Source: Elephas maximus indicus (Eukaryota; Chordata; Mammalia; Proboscidea; Elephantidae). Taken from it: a DNA stretch of 64,000 nt. The stretch is taken from positions 104,714,823 through 104,778,822 of the forward strand of contig NC_064822.1 in assembly GCF_024166365.1 (NCBI RefSeq), in the 5' to 3' direction. Made by a program: the position numbers and the translations under genes. Below are positions 1-11,504 of this stretch, piece by piece. The notes under the pieces are model-generated. The model ran no database searches and was not told where the DNA came from. It worked only from the letters and a program-made list of their open reading frames with translations. Every line of letters starts with the position of its first letter. The first letter of the stretch is position 1.

Positions 1-1114
1 GAGGTGGACGGGCTGCGCGGCACGGTGAGTGGAAGGCAGCGCGCCCGGGCCGGGGTGCGGGCTGTGGAGGTCGTGCCCCCAGGTCCTGACCCCCTGCCTC
101 CCAGAACGAAGCGCTGCTCAGACAGCTGCGGGAGCTGGAGGAGCAGTTCGCCCTGGAGGCTGGCGGCTACCAGGCCGGCGCCGCGCGGCTCGAGGAGGAG
201 CTGCGGCAACTAAAGGAGGAGATGGCGCGGCACCTGCGCGAGTACCAGGAGCTCCTCAACGTCAAGATGGCCCTGGATATCGAGATCGCCACCTACCGGA
301 AGCTGCTGGAGGGAGAGGAGAGCCGGTGGGCGGGGCTGCTGCAGGGGGCAGGGAGAGGGGGCGTGTGCAGTAGAGCGAGGAGGGTGTCGTTGTAGAGGCG
401 CTGACCATGTGCCTCCCGTCTAGGATTTCTGTGCCCGTCCACTCATTTGCTTCCTTAAGTATAAAGACGACTGGTAAGTCACGCACGCCTGGCTTCCAAC
501 CTGTCCCACCCCCTATTCCACTTCTGTCCTGACCAGACTCTTGGTATGGCTCCCCTCAGGGATTGGTTCTCTCTGGGAACAGCTGGGTCCTGGCCCACAT
601 TCCAGCCCCCACTCCTCCTGCCCCGCCCCTTCCCTCACAGACTAGAGTGGGGGTGGGCCATAAAAGGAGAGAAATCCCAAGTCACCCTTCTTGCTCTCAT
701 CCTGCTTTCTCCAGTGCCTGAAGTGGAGCCTCCCCAGGACAGCCACAGCCGGAAGATGGTTCTGATTAAGACAATTGAGACCCGGAATGGGGAGGTGAGA
801 TGGGTTCCCCTGATCCCAGTGCCCCATCATGTCTCATATTATTTCTGAGCCCCTGCCTGCCTGCAGCTGATCTTAGGGTGTTGCGGATGGGTGGGTTTTT
901 TTCGGGGGGAGGACATAAAGAATGTGGATGAATAGATAGACTGGAGCCTCAGGTAGTTTTCCCAGGGAAGGGACATCTTGACACAAAGGAGCTGGAAGGA
1001 GGGTTATGCGGAGTGGCTTGTGCCCCTTACACGCCTTGCCCCCAGCAGGTGGTGACGGAGTCCCAGAAGGAGCAGCGCAGCGAGCTGGACAAGGCTTCTA
1101 CCCACAGCTACTGA
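1..1114 (+). CDS. PRPH: peripherin, C-terminal part (exons 5 end to 9)
   Basis: Type III neuronal intermediate filament protein that polymerises into cytoplasmic filaments in peripheral and some central neurons. The gene is cut by the left window edge. Visible coding exons are 1–24, 105–325, 424–473, 715–794 and 1046–1114, all with GT/AG borders and compatible phases (147 residues plus TGA). The 221-base exon is the size typical of this exon in type III filament genes. It encodes the end of coil 2, including the rod-terminating [10 protein letters not shown] motif; the tail ends in ELDK...HSY. These match human peripherin as I recall it. The last acceptor is a tandem NAGNAG, so a version one glutamine shorter (start 1049) is equally possible and would agree with the human isoform. 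The start codon, head domain and promoter lie outside the window. Vimentin, desmin and GFAP were considered; the tail sequence favours peripherin. Confidence 0.96.
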
Positions 1115-1440
1115 GCCCCTGGAATTGGAGCTCCCTGACCCTGCTCTAGGCCAACTCGAAGCCCAAACCCTAACACCAATCCTTAATTAGTCTCCCCTCC
1201 GTCTGCATGTATCTGGGGTGTGGCTGCAGTCACCCCTTCCCTGGCCCTTGACCAAGCCCTACCCAGCCAACAGTAGCCCTGCGCTGATGAATTGATGTGA
1301 CCTGTATGCCCTCCTTTTCATGTCCTGGAAAGAAGCTGATGATTCCTCAAGTCCACCCTTGCCAATGATCCCATGATCAGCGGGATGGCCAGAGCCTGAG
1401 TTTCACTTTTGAATCAAATAAAACTACTGTCTAGAGAAAC
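1115..1440 (+). other. PRPH: PRPH 3'UTR with poly(A) signal
   Basis: Non-coding sequence directly after the PRPH stop codon. A canonical AATAAA lies at 1417–1422, so cleavage is expected about 10–25 bases later. No repeat is visible in this piece. Confidence 0.85.
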
Positions 1441-1790
1441 CTCTTCAGTGCCTTTATGTCTATGGGAATTGGGGGCGCCTGTGAGGAGGACTGTTTTGTT
1501 TATAGTCATGTATTTTCTGGCTCCCAAGCTCTTAGCTTCTGTGACTCCTATATACCCTTCTGGCTTTTTCCTTAGCTCTCTGTCCAATCCCTGTCAACTC
1601 GTGTTCCCACCTGCAGCCCTGAATGTCCACATGCCTGCTGGGTGTCCCATAGATCCCTCAAACTCAGCATGTCCAAAGCAGAAGTCCTTACCTTTATCCC
1701 CCTTTCCACCATCTGCAATCACATTCCTCTAGATCCCCCACCCCAGAGAAGGGCACCACCACGGCCCTTGTTGTCCCAATTAGAACTCAC

Positions 1791-1940
1791 TTTGTTTTTG
1801 TTAGCTGCCATCAAGTCATTTCTGATTCATGACAAATCCATGTGTGTCATAGTTGAACTATGCTCCATAGGGTTTTCAAAAGCTGATTTTTTGGAAGTAG
1901 ATTGCCAGACCTTTCTTCTAAGGCACCTCTGGGTCACACC
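1791..1940 (-). mobile_element. AfroSINE (diverged)
   Basis: Reads on the plus strand as the reverse complement of the SINE: a 3' part resembling GCCATCAAGTC...GATTCATGAC, then a middle part with the CTCCATAGGGTTTTC motif. The tRNA-like head is truncated at the right. It sits in the L2 relic. Confidence 0.7.
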
Positions 1941-2778
1941 AACTTACCCCTCTTTTCTTCTCCTACCTCCCAATTCTGTTAATTCTATTTCTTAACTCTC
2001 AAGTCTGTCTGGTTCTCTCCATTTCCGTTGCTACCACCCTAGTACAGACCACCAACATTTCTTGCCGGGGTTACATTATCTGCCTCACTGGTCTCCTTCC
2101 CCCAGCCTTCCTCTGTCACCCACCCAAATCTATTCAATATACTTAAACAGGAAGTCGGATTCTGCTATCCCAATCCCTCCCCCTGCTTGAAAATGTCTCT
2201 TTCCATGCTGTCCCCCACCTAAACTCCAACCTACCATTGCCTTCAGGTCAAAATCCACTCCTGGTTTGTAAGATTCTCTTTTTCATTCAGTTTTGGTGCT
2301 AGGTTCAAGCCAGAGTCCCTGCCCTCAAGGAGCGTGCCGTATTGGATAGTGGAGATAGGCAAATAAGCAGACAATTGCACCTTGCGATGAGTGCTGTAAG
2401 TGGGATAAGCAGACAGTGTTGAGGGAATGTAAAGAGGAGCACCTACCGTGCCTTGGAGAATAGGGATGGCTTCCCAAAAGAGCTGACACCACACTGAGCA
2501 CTGAAAAATGAGCAGGAGTTGGTCAGGTGAAGCAGGGAGAGGAGGAGGACTTTCTGGGTGGAGGAATCAGCCAGGAAATAAGAGAGAGCAAGTTTGGAGA
2601 CTGAAAGCAACTCTATAATGATGGAGTGAGGGCTAGAATGGAAGGAATGGCATTGAGGCTGAAAAGATAAAATAAGGACCAGGTCATGGAAGACCTGATA
2701 TGCCATATTAAGGCATTCAGAATTTATTCTAAGTAAAAGGGAAAGAAACCAAAGGGTTTTCATCAGAAAAAAAAAAAA

Positions 2779-2978
2779 ACAAAACACCAAACCTGTTGCC
2801 ACCAAGTCAATGTCAACCCACAGTGACTCTATAGGACAGAGTAGAGCTGCCCCATAGGGGTTCAGTCTTTATGGAGGCAGACTGCCTCATCTTTCTCCCA
2901 CAGAGGAGCTAGTGGGTTCGAACCACCAACCTTTCTGTTAGCAGCCAAATGCTTAACCACTGCACCACCAGGGCTCCT
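2779..2978 (-). mobile_element. AfroSINE, long subfamily
   Basis: Complete reverse-oriented SINE. The plus strand starts with CTGTTGCCACCAAGTC and ends with the tRNA-like head (TTAACCACTGCACCACCAGG), with a poly(A)-like run on the left. The middle contains the CTTTATGGAGGCAGACTG block that marks a longer subfamily. A TTTCATCAG/TTTAATCAG pair at the flanks may be the target duplication. Confidence 0.88.
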
Positions 2979-3368
2979 TTTTAATCAGGAAGGTGAAGTA
3001 CTATTCAGATCTGCATTTTAGGATTTCTCTGACTGTAGTGTGCAGAAAGAATTGGAAGGAGGTGAGAGATCAGTTCAGAGGCTGTTGCAGTGAAACATGC
3101 AAGAAGATGATGGTGGGCAGGGAAGCAGGAGAGAGGTGGATGGACTTGAGAAATATTATGAGGGTAGAATCTGCAGTATACCTAAGGATAGATTGGCAGT
3201 GTGAGGAAATGGAAATAGCAAAGATGACCCAAGATTTTGGCTTGAACAACAAGGCAGATGGATGGTGACACCTTTCACAGGAACAGGGAAGGTTGGATAA
3301 GGGGGAGCGGTTGGAGCCCAAGACAACACAGTCAAATTTAGACCTGCTCAGTGTGAGGGGATATGGAG

Positions 3369-3871
3369 TGTGATGGCTAATGCCATATGTCAGCTCGACT
3401 AGGCTATGATTCTCAATGATTTAGGGGACACTATGTAATTACCTTCCTTTTTGTGACCTGATGTGAGCAGCCATTCAGTTGAATGGGCAGTTTCCTTGGG
3501 GTGTGTCCTGCCTCCAGTATATAAATGGATGTTCCGTGCTCTTCTCTTGCCTGACCTTTGGTTCTTTAGGATGTAAGCCTGCAGAAGTCTTCAGCCTGCC
3601 ACCCGACCTGCAGATTTTGGATGTGCCAGCCCCAACAATACTGTGAGCCAGCAGAGGTCTCCAGGCTGCTGCCTGACCTGCACATTTTGGGTTTGTCTGC
3701 CCCTCAATCACATGAACTGACAGAAGCCTTCAGCTTGCCACCTGACCCACAGATTTGGGACTTGCCAACACCCCCTCCCAACGGCGTGAAATATTTCTTT
3801 GAAGTAAATCTCTACATATGTTTATGTATATGCTTCACTGGCTTGCTCATCTACAGAACCTGACTAAGACA
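3369..3871 (+). mobile_element. Solo LTR, ERVL/MLT2-like
   Basis: Begins TGTGATGGCTAATG and ends GACTAAGACA, the ends expected of MLT2-type ERVL LTRs. It is flanked by a 5-base near-duplication (TGGAG at 3364–3368, TGGAA at 3872–3876) and interrupts the L2 relic. No internal retroviral sequence is present, so it is a solo LTR about 503 bases long. A second copy of the same family lies at 21742–22310. Confidence 0.75.
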
Positions 3872-3935
3872 TGGAATATCCAAGAGCATGGGCTGATGGG
3901 CAATTTGGATCCACAATTCAGGTCTGATGGGATGA

Positions 3936-4250
3936 TATTTTGCAGTATTAAATCTACTAGGATGCTTTCTGCTACAAGTAACAGATAACCCCTCCCCCAC
4001 CCAAAATTTTTTTAAGGAAATACATTATCTCACATGACAAAGAACCCTGAGGTAGGATGAGCTTCAAGTTGGTGGATTCAGTAGCTCAGTGATGTCATCA
4101 AGGACCTAGGCTCTGTCCATAATTCTGCTCAGCCTTCCTCCTTGGAGATGAGCTTTGCCCTTAGGATGGTTCTCCTCATGGGCCCAAGATGGCTGCCAGC
4201 TGTTACTGGGTGATGCTTCCCTGTCTACATCCAGTGGAGATGAGAGAGAG
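3936..4250. repeat. Unassigned ancient interspersed repeat
   Basis: The stretch containing ACTAGGATGCTTTCTGCTACAAG and, further on, CAAGATGGCTGCCAGC resembles a common old mammalian repeat that I cannot name with confidence. It interrupts the L2 relic. No open reading frame of interest. Confidence 0.35.
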
Positions 4251-4846
4251 ACTTATCCCAGGTATAAAATGTAAGTCACTTCCTTTAAGATGTTTGGCTA
4301 ATGTATTTGATGTGTTCACTCGACCCAATAACCATTGCTAGGGGAAACTCACTGATTGGCTTGAGCTAATCACCTGGTATGGAATGGATGTTGGGAATCA
4401 ACCATATAGTCCTCTATGGATATTAATCCAGACACCACCATCACCCGCTACACACACGGGCACACATGTACTCACATTCTTTATATTCCTTGTCCTCCCT
4501 ACCTTTCATTCAGTGGCACTTATTAACTCAGAGGCACTCATTACCTACAGGAAAGCTTTGGAGTTTCAAATGTTTAGGCTTTGAGATTTTATCTGAGCTG
4601 AAGATAAAGGTGTGGGTGTCCCACCTGAGAAGGAATGAAGTCACTCAAGGACAGTGTATAAGTGAGAAAAGGTGAGGGGCTTGGGGAGGATCTTAAAGAG
4701 TAGGCAGCAGAAGAGAATCTTGCAAATTAACAGTCAGAGATGTAGGAGGAGAACTAGGAGAGTGTGGCCTCAGAAAGCCTAGGGAAGAGAATGGCTTAAG
4801 GAGGGAGTGGCTGGCAGTGTCAAAGGATGCAGTGAGCCCAGGTTAG

Positions 4847-5061
4847 GTCCAAAACCAAACCAAACCCAACCTGTTGCATGAGCAGATTTTGACTTATAGA
4901 GACCCCATGTGTGACAGAGTAGAGCTAAGCTCCATAGGGTTTTTTCAGGTGTGATTTTTACAAAAGCAAATTGCCAGAACTTTCTTCCATGGCACCATTG
5001 GGTGGGTTTGAACTGCTAACCTTTCGGTTATTAGCCAAGAGCAGGTGTTTGTGCCATTCCT
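4847..5061 (-). mobile_element. AfroSINE with 9-bp target duplication
   Basis: Reverse-oriented SINE with a CAAAACC-type simple tail at its left side. It is flanked by the direct repeat CCAGGTTAG at 4838–4846 and 5062–5070. Sits inside L2. Confidence 0.85.
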
Positions 5062-5280
5062 CCAGGTTAGAAAATGAAGATGTGGGATTTATCAACAAGG
5101 AAGACATTGCAGACCACAGCGAGGGCAACTTCAGGGTGGGCGTGGTCAGAATACAAAACCTGGTGAATTGAGGAGTGAATGAGAGATGAGCAAGTAGAAG
5201 GCAGACTGCTGTCTCAAGATGTTTGACGATTATAAGATGAGAAAGAACTCAAGAGAAGAACAACCTGTGAGAAGAATTAC

Positions 5281-6040
5281 TGAAGAAAGGAGAGACTAGA
5301 TGGGTGTTTTTCAAACTTCAGGTCATGAAACATTGTAATGTCAATTATTGGGTCAAACCAGCATTTTAAAGAAAAAGAATATAAATGAATTGAAAATCTT
5401 AGGGTATTATGAAACTTTTGTTTCAGATATATTTATGTAGTGTTACCATATAAAATTCATTTTTTATCTTAGATTATGGTAAGAAAAATTTGAAAAAGAT
5501 TTGAACTTGTCTAAATGTTGGGAAGAATTAGAATCAAGTTGTCATGGGCGAGCTCAGCCATCTACAGAAATGACACAACCTCAGACTTGGCTGTGATTGA
5601 AGAGTTTTGGGGAAACTCAAAATCCAATTCTAATCAAGGTGATCTGATGTTAACCTCAAGAAGACAGGGCTGGGATTTGATTGTAATTAAGAAAGCTTAT
5701 ACCACATTGATTTTATTGTACTCTGTTTGTTGGAAGAAGGTTAACTGAAGGGAGATAGTTTTTATGACATCTATAAAAAGATCATCTCAAAAGCGAGGAT
5801 GTGGCTACATTTGTTCAGTACTGTTCCTAGAGAGTGATGGACTGTGCTGAGCCCATGTATCTGGGCCCCAGGGATGTGCCCACGGTTGGAGCGGGGATAA
5901 TTCATCAGGAACCTCTTCCCCTGGGTGGATGAGGGAGTTTAGCTCTCTGGGTTACAAAGAACAGAGCCTGATCGCCTCAGGAAACGGGTGGGGAATAATT
6001 GTGCAGTTACAGATGGAACCAGGGAGGACAAAAATTGCAG
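5281..6040. other. Gene-free stretch, mostly unassigned
   Basis: The part around 5305–5370 (TTTTTCAAACTTCAGGTCATG, GGGTCAAACCAGCATTTT) resembles an old DNA-transposon fragment of the MER type. The remainder shows no coding, RNA or clear repeat signal to me. Confidence 0.35.
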
Positions 6041-6200
6041 CCGCCAGGGCTGAGGGTTAAGAGCTTATCTGCTAACCAAAAGGTTAGAAGGTCGAATCTA
6101 CCAGCAGCTCCTTAGAAACCATGAGGCAGTTCTACACTGTCCTATAGGGTTGCTATGAGTTGGAATAAACTCCATGGCAACAGGTTTTGCTGTTTTTGGG
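6041..6200 (+). mobile_element. AfroSINE
   Basis: Sense orientation: tRNA-like head (GGGCTGAGGGTTAAGAGC, then AGGTCGAATC as B-box), body GGCAGTTCTACACTGTCC, and 3' end TATGAGTTGGAATAAACTCC. Complete but diverged. Confidence 0.85.
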
Positions 6201-6700
6201 GGGGTGAGGTTGGGGTTTGCTTCACAGGAACCCAAAAACACCTGGACAACCTGGCCTCCGGGAAGAATGAGCCCCATAGTCTAGTCAGGCTCACAAAGCC
6301 TGAGGTGTGAGTGGGAGCTCCTCAGCAGGAGGCAAACACTGCACCCTGACCCAATGAGCCACAGTTAAAAAAGACCTTACTCTCTACCCTGGGTGCCTAC
6401 ATCAACTTCACAGCTTTTGCTTACTCATAGTTTCTTCTTACTCATGGCTTCCATGCCTAGTAGCAATTGCATACTGACTTCCTGAGCTTTCTTTGGTTCT
6501 GCTCCCACGTCCTTCCACAGAATATGCCCACTTGACCAATCTTGCTAGATTAACTGATACTCTCTATTCCTCTAAAAGACATATTAACTGAGCCCAAAAC
6601 ATACTGAGCCCTTGGGCCTGGTAGGCTGCTCTAGTTTCTTGTGCTTGTGCACTTTGGATCCCACCAATTACAGTGTTTTTGCTTCTTATATAATCACACT
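6201..6700. other. Gene-free stretch, nothing identified
   Basis: No convincing exon, RNA gene or repeat family recognised; open frames are short. Confidence 0.4.
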
Positions 6701-6915
6701 CTTTAAGTAAATATTCAGAACTGTTGAAAGAGTGTGAAAAGTAGTAGTTAAGTGCCTGGAGTAAGAATGTCTGTGAATCCTGGCTCTTCTGCTTAATAGA
6801 TGTATGGTCTTGGGAAAGGTACTTTGCCTGTTTGTGCCTCAGCTTCTTCATCTGTAAAACACGAGTGCCAACAGTAGCTACCTCACAGGATTGTTATGAG
6901 GATTAAAAAGATGAT
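6700..6915 (+). mobile_element. MIR SINE
   Basis: Contains the MIR core and tail pattern: TCTTGGGAAAGGTACTTTGCC, CTTCTTCATCTGTAAAAC and CTACCTCACAGGATTG followed by TTATGAGGATTAAAAAG. Ancient mammalian SINE. Confidence 0.7.
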
Positions 6916-7204
6916 TCATGCAGATCTGGGTGGACTTGGGAGTCCAGTAGCCAGGAGAGTGAAGTGACGTGGTTCAGAATATGGCCCCCTAGACTGACTC
7001 TCTCACCAGGGTAGCATGAGATCAGTCATACCAATAGGAAAAAACTATTTTGTAAGTATCAGAAACATAAAATTCAAGAAATGAACCTCATAAACTGTAC
7101 ATTAAGGATTACAGCTTTATTTGTTACTCAACAGCGTAAACATCAAAGATTTTGTCTGCTTTAAGAGGACGGCTGGCACACAGGCTGTAGCTTTCTTTCA
7201 TACT

Positions 7205-7688
7205 ATATTAGTTTCCTATTGTTGTTTAACAAATTTAGTGGCTTAAAACAACAAATTATTATGTCACAGTTCTGGAGGTCAGAAGTCTGAGGTGGGTCAG
7301 CAGAGCTGCATTCATTCCTTTTGGTGACTCTAGGTGGAATCCGTTTTCTTGCTTTTTCCTGCTTCTAGAGGCTGCCTGCATTCCTTGGCTCATGACCTGC
7401 TTCCAGCTTCAGAGCCAGCAGCCGATCACTCTGACCTCTCCTTCAGTCATTATAGATCTTTCTCTGACCTTCCTGCTTCCTTCTTACAAGGACTCTTGTG
7501 ATTACATTGGACTGTTCCAGATAACCAAGATAATCTCCCCATCTCAAAATCCTTAACTATCATATCATCAAAATCCCTTTTGTCATGTAAGGTTTTGTAA
7601 CATACATGTAAAATACATAACATCTTCACAGGTTCTGGGGATTAGGACATGAACATCTTTGGGGTGCATTATTATTATGTCTATCACA
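7205..7688 (-). mobile_element. MLT1-type MaLR LTR
   Basis: Read on the minus strand it starts near TGTGATAGACATAATAATAATG, passes CCTTACATGACAAAAGGGA, AATGTAATCACAAGAGTCC and CAAGGAATGCAGGCAGCC, and ends with a TTGTTGTTTTAAGCCACTAA-like segment and AATAGGAAACTAATA. This is the MLT1 consensus order. Solo LTR, heavily diverged. Confidence 0.7.
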
Positions 7689-7935
7689 TATTGACTATAC
7701 CTTGGACTGCCAAAAGAATGAACAAATCTGTCTTGGAAGAAGTATAACCAGAATGTTCCTTAGAAGTAAGGTTGGCAAGACTACGTCTCACATACTTTGG
7801 ACTGTTATCAGGAGGGATTAGTCCCGGGAGCAGGACATCATTCTTGGTAAAGTAGAAGGTCAGCAAATAAGATGGATTGACACAGTGGCTGCAACAATGA
7901 GCTTAAGCATAACAACAGTTGTGCAGATGGCTCAA
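7689..7935 (+). mobile_element. RTE LINE, 3' fragment
   Basis: Matches the 3' coding end and 3' untranslated part of the RTE at 8832–12675 (compare 12331–12590): ATACCTTGGACTGCC, AAGAATGAACAAATCTGTC and GATGGATTGACACAGTGGC. The reading frame is broken. Confidence 0.75.
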
Positions 7936-8190
7936 GGTCTTTCATGAGGTTGCTATTAAGGGTCTGGCTGGGGCTATGGTCTCATCTTAAGACTCAACTG
8001 GATTGGGGGAACCTGTTTCCAAGCTCATTCATGTGGTTTTTAGAAATTTTCATCTCCAATATGGGCCTCTCCACAGGCCTGTCTTATGACAAGGCAGCTG
8101 ATTTCCCCTGGGGTGAGTTATTTAGGAGAGATCAAGAGAGCATCCAAAACAGAAGCAACAGTCTTTTTTTAGAACCTAATCTTGAAAGTA
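7936..8190. repeat. Unassigned ancient repeat between RTE pieces
   Basis: Segments such as AAGCTCATTCATGTGGTTTT and GGGCCTCTCCACAGG resemble a widespread old mammalian repeat that I cannot name with confidence. It separates an RTE 3' fragment from the inverted RTE copy to its right. Confidence 0.3.
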
Positions 8191-8831
8191 AAATCTTCAA
8201 CAAAATTTTGCTTGAATGTGATATTGAAGATATTGTTCAATAATTTCTGCATTCCATTGGATCACCTTTCTTTGGAAAAGGCACAAATATGGATCTCTTC
8301 TAGTCGGTTGGCCAGGTATCTATCTTCCAACTTTCCTGGCATACATGAATGAGCACCTCCAATGCTGTCTTCATTTGTTGCAACATCTCAATCCGTATTC
8401 CATCAGTTCCTGGATCCTTGTTTTTTGCCAATGCCTTCAGTGTAGCTTGAACTTCTTCCTTCGCTACCATAGGTTCTTGATCATATGCTACCTCCTGAAA
8501 TGGTTGAAAGTCCACCAATTCTTTTTGGCATAGAGACTCTGTGTATTCCTTCTGGCTTCTTTTGATGCTTCCTGCATGGTTCAATATTTTTGCCCACAGA
8601 ATTCACAGTCGCACATTGACAGGGACCTGCCAGAAGTTAAAGCCAGATTCAGAAGAAGATGTGGAATAAAGCATATCATTGCTGGTATCAGGCGGACTTT
8701 GGCTGAAAGTAAAGACTACCAGAAAGATGTTTACTTGTGTTTTATGGACTACGCAAAGGCATTTAACTGGCTTTTGACAAATTATGGATAAAATTGCAAA
8801 AAATGGGAATTCCGTAACACTTAATTGTGCT
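8191..8831 (+). mobile_element. RTE LINE fragment with inverted 5' part
   Basis: 8191–8605 is RTE pol in reverse orientation; on the minus strand it reads KEYTESLCQKELVDFQPF...GTDGIRIEMLQQ...WKIDTWPTD. 8606–8831 continues the same element in plus orientation (ARFRRRCGIKHIIAG...LAESKDYQKDVYLCFMDYAKAFN). Against the neighbouring RTE, the inverted piece covers roughly 10965 back to 10560 and the direct piece starts at about 10980. The two meet near 8605. This is the layout made by twin priming. The 3' part is missing where the next RTE begins. Confidence 0.7.
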
Positions 8832-9358
8832 CACCACTATGCATCTGTCAGTTTGTCGTACTATCGTGGCTTGGGTGTTGCTGTGATGCTTGAAGCTATG
8901 CCACTGATATTTTCAAATACCAACAGGGTCACCCACGGTGGACAGGTTTTAGTGGAGCTTCCAGACTAAGACAGACTAGGAAGAAGAGCCTGGTAGTCTA
9001 CTTCTGAAAAAATTGGCCAGTGAAAACCTTATGAACAGCAGCAGAACATTGATATAGTGCTGGAAGATGAGTCCTTCAGGTTGGAAGACACTCAGAATAC
9101 ATCTAAGGAAGAGCTGCCTCTTTAAAGTAGAATCAGACTTAAAGACATGATGTAGTAAAGCTTTCAGGAACTTCATTTGCTGATATGGAACAACTCAAAA
9201 TGAGAATAAACAGCTGCAAACATCCATTAATAATTAGAACATGGGATGTATGAAGTATGAATCTAGGAAAATTGGAAGTTGTCAAAAATGAGATTGATAT
9301 CCTAGGCATTAGTCAATTGATGGCCTGGTATTGGGCATTTTGAATCAAGCAATGCCAG

Positions 9359-9528
9359 AAAAGCCAAAAACCAAACCCAGTGCCATCGAGTCGATTCCGA
9401 CTCGTAGCAACCCTATAGGACAGAGTAGAACTGCCCCATAGAGTTTCCAAGGAGTGCCTGGTGGATTCGAACTGCCAACCCTTTGGTTAGCAGCCGTAGC
9501 ACTTAACCGCTATGCTACCAGGGTTTCC
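9359..9528 (-). mobile_element. AfroSINE inside the RTE
   Basis: Well-preserved reverse-oriented SINE (CCATCGAGTCGATTCCGACTC ... GGATTCGAACTGCCAACCC). The direct repeat CAAGCAATGCCAG at 9346–9358 and 9529–9541 is a perfect 13-base target duplication. It interrupts the endonuclease part of the RTE, so it is younger. Confidence 0.93.
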
Positions 9529-11504
9529 CAAGCAATGCCAGGAATGACGAATTGAAGAGAAATCGTATTGTATTCATCATCAAAAAGAACATTTCAAGAT
9601 CTGTCCTGAAGTACAATTCTGTCAGTGATAGGATGATATCCATACACTTACAAAGAAGACCAGTTAATAACTACTATTATTCAAATTTATGCACCAACCA
9701 GTAAGACCAACTGTGAGGAAATTGAAGATTTTTACCAACTTTTGCAGTCTGCAATTGATCAAACATGCAGTTAAGATGCATTGATAATTACTGGTGATTG
9801 GAATTTGAAAGTTGGAAAACAAAGAAGAAAGATAAGTAGTTGGAAAATAGGGCCTTGGTGATAGAAACAATGCCAGAGGCTGCATGATAGAATTTTGCAA
9901 GACCAATGACTTCTTCACAGCAAATACCTTTTTTCAACAACATAAATGGCAAGTATACACGTGAACTTCACCAGGTGGAAAACACAGGAATCAAATCAAC
10001 TACATCTGTGGAAAGTGACGACTGAAAAGCTCAAAATCATCAGTCAGAACTAGGCCAGGAGCTGACTCTGGAACAGACCATCAACAGTTCCCATGGAAAT
10101 TCAAGTTGAAGCTGAAGAAAATTAGAACAAGTTCACAAGAGCCAAAATATGACCTTGAGTATATCCTACCTGAATTTGGAGACCATCTCAAGAAAAGATT
10201 TGACACATTGCACACTAATGACCAAAGATCAGAGGAGTTGTGTGATGACATCAAGAACATCATACATGAAGAAAGCAAAAGGTCATTAAAAAGATGGGAA
10301 AGAAAGAAAAGACCAAAATGGATGGCAGAAGAGACTCTGAAACATGATCTTAAATGTAGAGTAGCTAAAGTGAACAGAAGAAATGATGAAGTAAAAGAGC
10401 TGACCAGAAGAATTCAAAGGGCAGCTAAGAAGAAGCAAAGTATTGTAATGAAATGTGCAAAGACCTGGAATTAGAAAACCAAAAGGGAAGAAGAACACGC
10501 TCTCCATTTCTCAAGCTGAGAGAACTAAAGAAAAAATTCAAGCTTCAAGTTGCAATTTTGAAGGCTTCTATGGGCAAAATATTGAGTGACACAAAAAGCA
10601 TCAAAAGAAGATGAAAAGAATACACAGAGTCACTGTACAAAAAAGGAATTGGTCAACTTTCAGCCATTTCAGAAGGTAGCAATGACCAAGAACCAATTGT
10701 ACTGAAGGAAGATGTTCAAGCTGCCCCGAAGGCACTGGCGAAAACAAAGCTCCAGGAACTGACGGAATACCAATCGAGATGTTTCAACAACCGGATGCAG
10801 TGCTGTAGGCGCTCACTCCTGTATGCCAAGACCTGGCCAACTGACTGGAAAAGATCTGTATTTGTGCCCATTCCAAAGACAGGTGATCCAAGAGAATGCG
10901 GAACTTATCAAATAATATCATTAATATCACCCTCAAGTAAAATTTTGCTGAAGATAATTCAAAAATGTTTGCAACAGTATATCAGCAGCAAATGGCCGGA
11001 AATTCAAGCCAGATTCAGAAGAGGGCATGGAATGAGGGATATCATTGTTGATGTGAGATGGATCTTGGCTGAAAGCGGAGAATACCAGAAAGGTGTTTAC
11101 TTGTGTTTCATTGACTATGCAAAGGGATTCAACTGTGTGGATCGTAACAAATTACGGATAACATTGCCAAGAATGGGAATTACAGGACACTTAATTGTGA
11201 TCATAAGGAACCTGTACTTAGACCAAGAGGCAGTAGTTCGAACAGAACAAGGGAATACTGCGTGGTTTAAAGTCAGGAAAGCTGTGCATCAAGGTTGTAT
11301 CCTTTCACCATACTTATTCAAACTGTATGCTAAGCAAATAACCAGAGAAGCTGGACTATATGAAGAAGAACGCAGCATCAGGATTGGAAGAAGACTCATT
11401 AACAGCCTGCGATGTGCAGATAACACAACCTTGTTTGTTGAAAGCAAAGAAGACTTGAAACACTTACTAATGAAGATCAAAGACTACAACCTTCAGTATG
11501 GATT

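Larger units (their letters stand above)
1545..5280 (+). mobile_element. Long ancient L2 LINE relic, interrupted by younger elements
   Basis: Decayed L2 in sense orientation. Near 1642–1700 the translation still resembles the L2/CR1 reverse transcriptase segment WMSxxxLKLxxSKTE (here MSHRSLKLSMSKAE). From about 2280 the sequence resembles the L2 3'UTR, with segments recognisable at 2300–2770, 2985–3365, 3872–3935, 4580–4840 and 5070–5230. Three AfroSINEs, one solo LTR and an unassigned repeat have landed in it. Family assignment is from memory of the consensus; outer limits are approximate. Confidence 0.6.

Noticed and set aside
3369-3871. Possible complete endogenous retrovirus here or at the other LTRs
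   Set aside because: Each LTR stands alone with its own target duplication; no gag, pol or env sequence lies beside any of them.
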